A DNA stretch of 64,000 nt from Lyophyllum atratum (Eukaryota; Basidiomycota; Agaricomycetes; Agaricales; Lyophyllaceae): positions 434,001 through 498,000 of the forward strand of contig JACGCN010000019.1 in assembly GCA_014905825.1 (NCBI GenBank), in the 5' to 3' direction. A program made the position numbers and the translations under genes. Position 1 is the stretch's first letter. The number at the start of each line of letters is the position of its first letter. The notes beneath the pieces were generated by a model. That model did not search any database and was not told the DNA's origin. It worked only from the letters and a program-made list of their open reading frames with translations. Below, one piece after another: positions 56,809-64,000 of this stretch.

Positions 56809-57910
56809 TTCCCAATCCACCTTCGTATCCTCTATTTTAGACTTGAACTGCTCCAACCCTAACCCAACCAAACTCGAGGACGAACTTCACTCGAGGAACC
56901 GTCCCTGCTCTCGACAAAGGTCCTCAAGTTCTGCCCCATGGGACAACCCTATGATACCTGACATGACCACACCCGAAAAGGCGTTCGCGCTCCTCTTGTA
57001 CGACTTCAGGCTGTCCGACATTATCAATTAAGGTATGCTCTTTTGTCCCCCCTTCTCCATCTTTGCGTAATTGACAACTCCCCTAAAAGCAGACAGGCAA
57101 GAAACCCCAGGCTCGGTCTAAAGCCTAATTGACTTCAAAGACGCCACCACCGTCCTCAGCTGCGCCGGTGGGCAGGCGGGAGAAGTGGCCTGAGGAGGCG
57201 CGCAAGGCTCTCCGAAATGCCTTCGTTGAAATTATGGGCTCCATTTCGTCGAAAGCGGAAGAAGGTTGGGGGCGAAGGCGAAGGTAAATGTGAAAGAAAA
57301 AGGCAAAGGCGAACACGGCTAAAGGTCGGGGGCGAAGGTGAAGGGGAAGGGCAAGGGGAAGGTGCAAGAAAAAGGCAAAGGCGACCAAGACAGAGTGGGA
57401 GTAGGCGTGGCAGCGCAGCCGCAGGAATCAATGGCTTTATGCCTCCACCATTGGCCGACCCTTCCGTTTATTTGTCGACCGGCTGTATTTTCTGGCGGGA
57501 ATTGGGGGGCGGGGACGGAGAGGTGTTTTGACCAGACGTTGGGGTGGGCGGAGGGAAATGAGCCGGGGCTGGGGTTTGTAGAGAAGGAGGATGGGAAGTG
57601 GCGGCGGCATCGGGGTGATGTAATCACATTCAATTGGTTTGGTGCTCATACAGAACATGAGGTCTTACGCCGTATGCTCGATTCTCTTCACTCCCTGTAT
57701 GCCCGATTTCCCGCGCGCAAAACGACATCGGGTCCCACCCCGGTGCAGAGCCCCCAGTACTGGTACAACGCATGCCACTTCTGAAAAACGCTACACAACC
57801 TCCCCTTAGAACGGCGCTTATTTTGCGTGTGCTTCAAGGGCAGGATAACATGTGCAGGTTAATCAATGGGTAATGCCGACAAAGACTCCGTTTGCTGACA
57901 GGCTTCCATA
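56809..57910. other. intergenic with a purine-rich tract
   Basis: 57240-57400 is a GA-rich low-complexity tract (repeats of GGCGAAGG and AAAAAGGCAAAGGCGA). It opens long frames on both strands rich in Lys/Gly/Glu or Pro/Leu/Ser; these look like composition artefacts. The last ~100 bp are the promoter side of the NLR gene. No gene supported. Confidence 0.4.
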
Positions 57911-60900
57911 ATGTCGCATGCCCACCACGCAGCTGCGACCTATACTCCTTTCCTTCGAAAAATGCCCAGATTCCGCTTTCCATGCTCGCCAAGCTCGGCG
58001 ACCTTGCACTTCGACGAAAAAACCCAGGCAAGTTTACTTCCTTTCTATGGCCATGCTAGTAATGTAGATTAACCTTGGTTTTCCGGCAGCCTCCCACGAA
58101 AGGCGCCAAACCCGCGCAGGATGTGAACGATCTTGGGAAACCAACAGCTGGTGAATATGCGGGTGAGACAGCAAAAGAGTTTCTCAAAATACTAGAGACA
58201 GTCGCCCAGGAAATACCCGTTCCTGGTGTTGGCGTAGCTGTGAAGATTGCGACGAATTTGATCAAGGCTTGTGAGGTAATGTACAGGGATTGATCTTTAC
58301 TGTGATGTGCGTATTCACCTCTTTGGTATGTAGGAAAGCCATGCTACTTTAGAGCGGGCAGAAGAGCTGAAGCTTCGCATCAGAACACTCGTCACCGCTC
58401 TGGTCAACGAACTAAAGGGGAAGAAGGCAGAAGACATCCAGGAGAAGCTAAAGGAGGACATAAACTCTCTGGAAAAGTAAGTGATGTCGCCGTCCCCCGT
58501 CTACTGAGGCTATATCTGATATTTCCTTTTTTTTCAAATATTAGGGACTTGACGTATATTCAATCAAAGCTCGACGAAATCGCATCGCAAAACGCTCTGC
58601 TGATGACATTTTTCAGGAGCTTCAATGAGGAGAAAGTCCGGAAGTGTGTGGATCGTTTGAGCAATTCCTTGGAGCAATTCAATGTGAGATATCTTTGGAG
58701 GAGCTGTATTAGTATCTTGGGCTAAAATTGTTCCCTCTAGCTCGCGCGCGAAATCGATCATGCCAATGTCCTCCAGAACTTGGAAAAGCAGATTCGTACC
58801 TTCTATTCCAACCAGCAGCAGTCCCTCGATAATATTCAAGCTGCCATGCACGATGTGAAAGCTACCATGGAAGACGTCAAAGCCATCCTCAACAACCGTC
58901 CAACGGCAGTCTCGTCTTCATCGCAGTCAGGCACCCGCGCTCTTGTTCCTGCAAACACGGGCAATTTTCACGGCCGTGACGGCCTTGTGGCTGAGCTTGT
59001 CCGCGTACTGATGGACGTCTCGGACGGTCAGGAGCGTCCTCGAGTCTGTCTTCTAGGGCCTGGTGGGATGGGAAAGACATGCACGGCGCGTGCAATCATG
59101 GCCCATCCTGACATGAAGCAGTATCTCCCTGATGGTAGCCGTGTTTGGGTGCCGTGTGTGAAGGCTACATCCGTCTCTCTCTTCCTGGATACCCTGTACT
59201 CATCCCTGGGCACCACACGGAACACGGGAAACACGCACGATGACATCATTTTTGAACTCCAGTCGTCTGAGGGCCTCGTTCTTTTGCTCGATAATTTCGA
59301 GACGCCCTGGAGCATTGATGGAGGGCGGGCTGAGGTTGAGCAGATACTTCGAGATATCAGCCGAATACCTCGTATCTCCTTCCTTGTCACCATGAGATCC
59401 GCCACTCCACCTTGTGACGATATACAATGGCACGTCGTGAATCTGCCCGCTGTTGATTCTGATGCAGCCCGTAGAATATATACAACTATCTACGCCAAGG
59501 GTCACGACGACGCCAAACTTCCAGAATTGCTCGAACTAGTCGGGCATATGCCATTGGCTATAACACTCATGGCTAAGGTTGGAAAACTCACCGGACTGTC
59601 GGCGGAGGACCTGGTGAAGGAGTACAATGAAAATGGCACTGCGATGCTTGAACAAGGATCTGACAAGGAGCACAGTATGAATATATGTATCGGCCTGTCC
59701 GTGTATGGACCTTCCATGGAGCGACATCCGAAGGCGTTCGACCTACTTGCCACTCTTGCCATGTTACCAGTCGGAACTACCTACGGCAAGTTAGCAAAGT
59801 GGTGGGCACGTAGCTTGCCAAATCTTAGTGGTACACTCGCAGTTCTCAGAGAAACATCCCTGGTAGAGGAGCAAAATTCCACTTTCGTCGTTCTTCCAGT
59901 CATCAAACGCTACATTCTTGATCCATCGCGTGTTCCTCCTACCCTCCGCATCTCTATGATCGAATCGGCGTGCAACTTTGTGTCGCAGCACACGTCCTCC
60001 CGCGGTGATGACATGCACAAAGACCATACCGCAGCACTGTCAATTGAGGAAGGGAATTTACTGGCCATTTTGCTCGAGAGCATGCAGCCCAGACCAAAAC
60101 TGATTACGTCCCTCCTTGCACTAGCGAGACACCAAGAGTCGACTAGGCCGCGAATCGATGTCATCCAACATGCTTTGAAGCTCGTACATGAAATGGAAGA
60201 CAATTCCAGCCTCCTCGGCACGACCCATTTCTGCTATGGCGACATTTTGACTGGCCTCAATCGCTACGATGATGCCCAAGAACACTATACCCTCGCACGT
60301 GTCTCGTTTCTCTCGATCCCTGATATGCAACAAGCTGCTCAGTGCCTCCTCAAGGTCGTGGATGCCAATGTGTATTTAAAGTCCGTATACGAAGACGACA
60401 AAGCACTGATTGAGAAGGCACGATCAGAATTCGGAGCCATCAACGACCCCCACGGTCTTTCCTGGTGTCTCTATCATTCTGGAACTTTGGAATGGCAGTT
60501 TGGAGCAAGCCAGGGGAGCGATACCGACGCCATCGATTTAATCCAGCGCGCCAGGGCTGCATCTGCAGAACTCGGGGATATTTTCCAGGCCGCTAGATGT
60601 GCGTCCCAGCTGGCAGAAGTTTACAGCGCTCAGCAAAATTATGATCAGGTTAAGAGGTGGACAGCATTGGCTGTGGAGGAATTTGGACAAAGTGGATATC
60701 CTGAATACCAACCAGGGCCAATGACAATGCTCGCTCGCGCTTTTATCGCAACAGGTGACTATGGCGCTGCGCTCAAGTTGTTGATCCAAGTTCTCGAGCG
60801 TTCCAAGTTGTATGGCTCTCCGATGGAAATTGCTGATGCACTGGAGCACATGGGGCGTGCTTGGGCGAAAATGGGCGAAGAACTCGACGCCAGGGAGGCA

Positions 60901-61071
60901 TTCGGAGAATCCCTTCGGATATATTCCTCGGTGAAAGCGGGTGCACTGGACGAAATTCGGTGTCGGTTCTTTCTTCGGAGATTGGAGGATCCGAGTTTGA
61001 GTCCTACTGAGGAAGAGCAACAGGCGGTGTATTCCCGTTACGCCAATGAAGAGATCGAGAATATAATTTAG
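57911..61071 (+). CDS. NLR: helical N-terminus, NB-ARC, tetratricopeptide repeats
   Basis: Five exons, 57911-58027, 58090-58275, 58334-58476, 58545-58683 and 58741-61071, give 971 residues (954 if the second ATG at 57962 is used). The first intron is GC-AG (GCAAGT), the rest GT-AG. The N-terminus contains a hydrophobic IPVPGVGVAVKIATNLIKA and long charged helices (AEELKLRIRTLVTALV, LAREIDHANVLQNLEKQI), resembling four-helix cell-death domains. NB-ARC follows with LLGPGGMGKTC near residue 300, GLVLLLDNFETPW, FLVTMRSA and GHMPLAITLMA. TPR-like helices (CYGDILTGLNRYDDAQEHY, ALKLLIQVLERS, ALEHMGRAWAKMGEELDARE) fill the C-terminal third. Fungal NLRs act in non-self recognition and programmed cell death; the trigger is unknown. 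Confidence 0.88.
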
Positions 61072-62166
61072 CGCAATCGTGAGTTTACAGTATTTTATTC
61101 TTCGCTGTCAATAACAAAATAACGCCTTGTCAGATGCAGGGGCTTGAAGAGCGGGTTGGCCTCGGGGCTAGCCAGAATCACTGAAGTCGTGGGGTGGGAC
61201 GTATCGTCTTTGTGGTACTGTATGTAGCCCTTCCTATTGCAAACCAACGTTATTCCAAGAGCCCTAGCCAGTCGCCCCTATTCCCCAGTCAAACTTGCGA
61301 TGATACTTCACCTTACGTCCCAAGCTTATCTAGCACCTACTTATAGGAAGTGAATCATGCCTGCTTTATGACCTGTCATTCATCTCGGTATGGATAGAAT
61401 TCGAATCTGCATGTTTCAGTAAGGCTAAAAAGGTTCTGAAACGTATACACAGGACAGAACCTATAGATCCACCACTGGCAGTTACTCAGGTACATTACTT
61501 ACCTTCATATCATATTTCCTACGAACTGAAGACCAGCTGTGTGTGTCCACCACCACTCCATCAACCGCCGCCGTCATGCACGTCGTCGATTGAAAAATGA
61601 AAATCTGATGTAAATGGGACGCCTAGTGTCAACATCCACAGAACTACAGCAACTGTACTAGAAATGCATAAGGTCAGCGAGCGCAAATAGGAGAAGTGGG
61701 AGCAGAGCTTATTTGACACTGTTATAGTCCAATATTCCTTCATATACCCATAACTTCGCTTGCGGGCTACTATACATCAGCAGCTTCGCAATAGACTTGA
61801 ACCTCCTCCTCCAAAGTCGTAGCGGTTTCCAACACGCTTCCCCATTGTCCGGCTGTTCAAACCACAACACGCGATACGGCTAGCCCAACTGCTCTGAAAT
61901 GTAAAAGATATGGGCATGTCGGGGCCGTCATGAATATTCGACTCGAAGGTCGTGGTGAAAAAATATCATCCCTGGCGTCGAGCTCGCGAGGCCTCGCATC
62001 ACAAATGAAATGCCCATGTCGAGGTGTTGAACTTCGGGACATGCTAGCATTTGCGTCCTCCGAGGAGATCGCCGTCATTGGAAACACCTAGGCTCTAGAC
62101 GTCAGCCAACTACGAGGTAAAGGGCAATCGACGAAGGGCACCTACCGCGGAGTTTTCCAGGGAAGC
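61072..62166. other. intergenic, no gene seen
   Basis: Downstream of the NLR. Short frames only, none supported. Confidence 0.4.
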
Positions 62167-62700
62167 CTAAAATTCGTGCAAGAATGTCGAGTCGGAGAAC
62201 CCGTTTGCATGATAATTGACGATCGTGCGCCACGTATCGGAGGTCCCTCTGGGAATGTGAGATTGTCTGTTTCGTCCGAAATACATCCAAAGTTCGTCGA
62301 GATACGCAGAGGTTAGGCAACAAAGTCGCTCGACCATAATGCGCATGCTCTGAGGGGCGATGACTGTCATCCCAATAATGGATGGCACCATAATTTCAAG
62401 GACACAGAAGACGAGGAATCTGGTACCTGCCTGTTCGAGCGAGGTCGAGCGCTCGAATCGAACCAGGAGAAGCCCTAGATACGTCGACCATGAGTAAACG
62501 ACATTGGTATTTGAAATAAGCTTACTAGAGTATGGCACCCCGCCTCTCGGAGTTGTATCTTGAAAAGCTCGAGGTAGGCCTTCGTCATCGCTTATACGTT
62601 CATCGCCCAAGGACCCCTATGGATACCTTCGAGATCTTCTCTGCTCTGGTATTGCGCCGGGTCGTTGACGACGGAAAATGACAAGTCGCATTTGAGATTC
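62167..62700 (-). pseudogene. orphan gene A, copy 3 (decayed)
   Basis: In one minus-strand frame: SFSVVNDPAQYQSREDLEG, GPWAMNV, a stop, AMTKAYLELFKIQLRE; in another: GGVPYS, then LLLVRFERSTSLEQAGTRFL. These match APWAINLLSMTKPFY and RILVRFERSTEPEHAGTRSL of copies 1 and 2. Stops and frame changes show it is a relic, with most of the gene's first half gone. Confidence 0.7.
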
Positions 62701-63160
62701 CGCTTACGATCACGACGGGCTCAGGCAGCCATGCCAAGCCAATACATAGATGCCAAAATCTCTTATCCTGCTTTTCCGAAGACGATTTTCAGTGAACATG
62801 ATTGATTACTAAGGATAGTCATAGAGGGCTCAAGACGGGGAAAGAAGCTGTCATGGCGATGATTATAGAAACGGAGGTACGGCGTCCTGAGGTGATGATA
62901 AAGACGGTTGAAGAGGGGTTATAAGGAGAGGGGAACACAAATGCAATGGGAAAACAGAACATGGGGTTCATCGTCTCCAGGTCTATGACGTCATGCTGGG
63001 CCGCCTATAGATGGAAACGCAAATCGTCGTTGGTTGTGCGCAAGCCCATCGTAGAGTGTACGGGATAGCAAGGAAGGATTGGAGTAGCGTGAACCGTCGA
63101 AGCGTCGTCGGGGCGAGACCGGGGTTGTTGAGGAAATCCGTCGTGTCGATTGGAGGTGTT
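62701..63160. other. intergenic, no gene seen
   Basis: Between the gene A relic and repeat E; nothing supported. Confidence 0.35.
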
Positions 63161-63500
63161 GATGACCACCTATGTTATCACCTTGTGCAAAGTGGGAAGT
63201 GAGCAGCGAGGGAGATATCAAGTGGTACTTCGGTTATCAATACTGCGAGGCCGAGAGTACTCCTGAAGAAATTCACAAAATCCAGCGCCACCGTTCCTCG
63301 GACCTCATGTTCCTGCCGGTGCCAGTACATGATCCGAGACCAAATAAGGAGGTCAGCGTCAGCAATTGGGTGTTCAGGTCGATTGAGGGGTAGTGTCTTG
63401 TACCGGGGGACTGCGAGACAGTCGAGGTGAAGAATAAGGGGAGTTCCAGGAGATTCTAGATTTTGACCAAACAAAGGGCAACAGGGGTTGTCTTGAGTTT
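63161..63500. repeat. dispersed repeat E, copy 2
   Basis: Diverged copy of 49031-49440 (shared words listed there). It lies on the same side of a gene A copy as its partner does, so it may belong to the same duplicated segment. Confidence 0.65.
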
Positions 63501-63552
63501 AGTTGTGATATTTGTGATCCTCATTACAACGTCGACCATCGGAGCAGGCTCA

Positions 63553-64000
63553 ATGGATCCCCACAACTTTGCAAACTCGCTCACTAATCTCTTTCGCGCC
63601 TTCGTCCCCGTCCCCGTCGCCACGCCCGACGACGACGACAACAGCGACATGCCTGCTCTTGAGCCTATTCCCACCCCATCAGCGCCTACTACCAACCCTT
63701 CAGCGCAAAGGGAAGATGAAGAAGACGACCAGATGCCCGACCTGCAGTCCGTCTCCGACTCGTCAGAGGACGACTCCGACGACGGCGATGCCAACGAGGT
63801 CGAGATGCAGGCAGTGGAAGACGACAACGACAGTGCCTGGACAGATGACTCAGCGTCAAGTATCCCTGCACTCGAGCCCATCCCTACCGTGCCCCGCATA
63901 AACCGCCGCGCGCGGGTCGATGACGACGAGGATGAGGAGCGAGACCGTAGGCATCCCTCTCAGCGTGTCGGCCCTCCTTCTAACCCCATCACCGCCGCCC
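63553..64000 (+). CDS. acidic low-complexity protein, 3' partial
   Basis: Opens at ATG 63553 (MDPHNFANSLTNLFRAFVPV) and stays open to the end of the window, 149 codons. The sequence is rich in Asp, Glu, Ser and Pro (TPDDDDNSDMPALEPIPT, SSEDDSDDGDANEVEM, VDDDEDEERDRR), and MPALEPIPT / IPALEPIPT is repeated. Nothing identifies the family in this part; a regulatory or ubiquitin-ligase protein with a downstream domain is possible but unproven. A frame on the opposite strand here is a shadow. Confidence 0.7.
   Translation, partial: MDPHNFANSLTNLFRAFVPVPVATPDDDDNSDMPALEPIPTPSAPTTNPSAQREDEEDDQMPDLQSVSDSSEDDSDDGDANEVEMQAVEDDNDSAWTDDSASSIPALEPIPTVPRINRRARVDDDEDEERDRRHPSQRVGPPSNPITAA

Noticed and set aside
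57217..57531. Basic Lys/Arg/Gly-rich frame
   Set aside because: Arises from a GA-rich low-complexity tract that is open in several frames; no start context or domain.
1..64000. CRISPR arrays or bacterial operons
   Set aside because: No regularly spaced short palindromic repeats with unique spacers, and genes are spliced; the tandem repeats found lack spacer-repeat structure.

Overview
The window looks like genomic DNA of a mushroom-forming basidiomycete (Agaricomycetes). The evidence is the many short spliceosomal introns (about 47-80 nt, mostly GT-AG with a few GC-AG), a secreted aryl-alcohol-oxidase-type GMC oxidoreductase, FunK1-type kinases, an NB-ARC/TPR NLR, a Tad1-like LINE, and hAT and tyrosine-recombinase (Ngaro/DIRS-type) elements. 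The species cannot be named from the sequence. All exon structures below were read by eye from splice signals and checked only by frame arithmetic.

Layout. 1-6.9 kb: 3' part of NOP56, a small Cys-rich secreted protein, a complete ten-exon GMC oxidoreductase and two intron-containing tRNA-Glu genes. 7.2-21.6 kb: a three-level nest of transposons. An intact hAT element (10247-13891, perfect 8-bp target duplication) lies inside ORF1 of a roughly 10.2-kb Tad1-like LINE (7398-21251, 14-bp target duplication, 24-nt poly-A). The LINE lies inside a roughly 0.56-kb terminal-inverted-repeat element (7200-21628). 22-29.5 kb: a decayed steroid-5-alpha-reductase-like gene, an NTF2-like gene, and a divergent gene block (SRD5A remnant / orphan gene A / convergent relic D). 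29.7-34.4 kb: a large, mostly disordered protein whose 5' end abuts a roughly 0.94-kb tandem repeat array (34.4-37.06 kb). 37.5-42.5 kb: two tandem FunK1-like genes, one with kinase motifs and one that looks like a pseudokinase.

44.3-47 kb carries an inverted second copy of the D / gene A / SRD5A block, followed by tandem repeats, a 90-residue beta-rich protein gene and a minisatellite. 50.3-56.8 kb: a complete-looking Ngaro-type tyrosine-recombinase retrotransposon (gag, RT/RNase H with two apparent introns, recombinase) nested in a TA-flanked Tc1/mariner-like MITE. 57.9-61.1 kb: a complete NB-ARC/TPR NLR gene. 61-64 kb: a third, decayed copy of gene A, a dispersed repeat, and the start of a gene for an acidic protein that runs off the window.

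Overall a few host genes (NOP56, GMC oxidase, tRNAs, kinases, NLR) are separated by long accessory stretches built from nested transposons, tandem repeats and decaying segmental duplications. Outside the outer windows of the nests I found no conserved operon-like organisation, as expected for a fungus.
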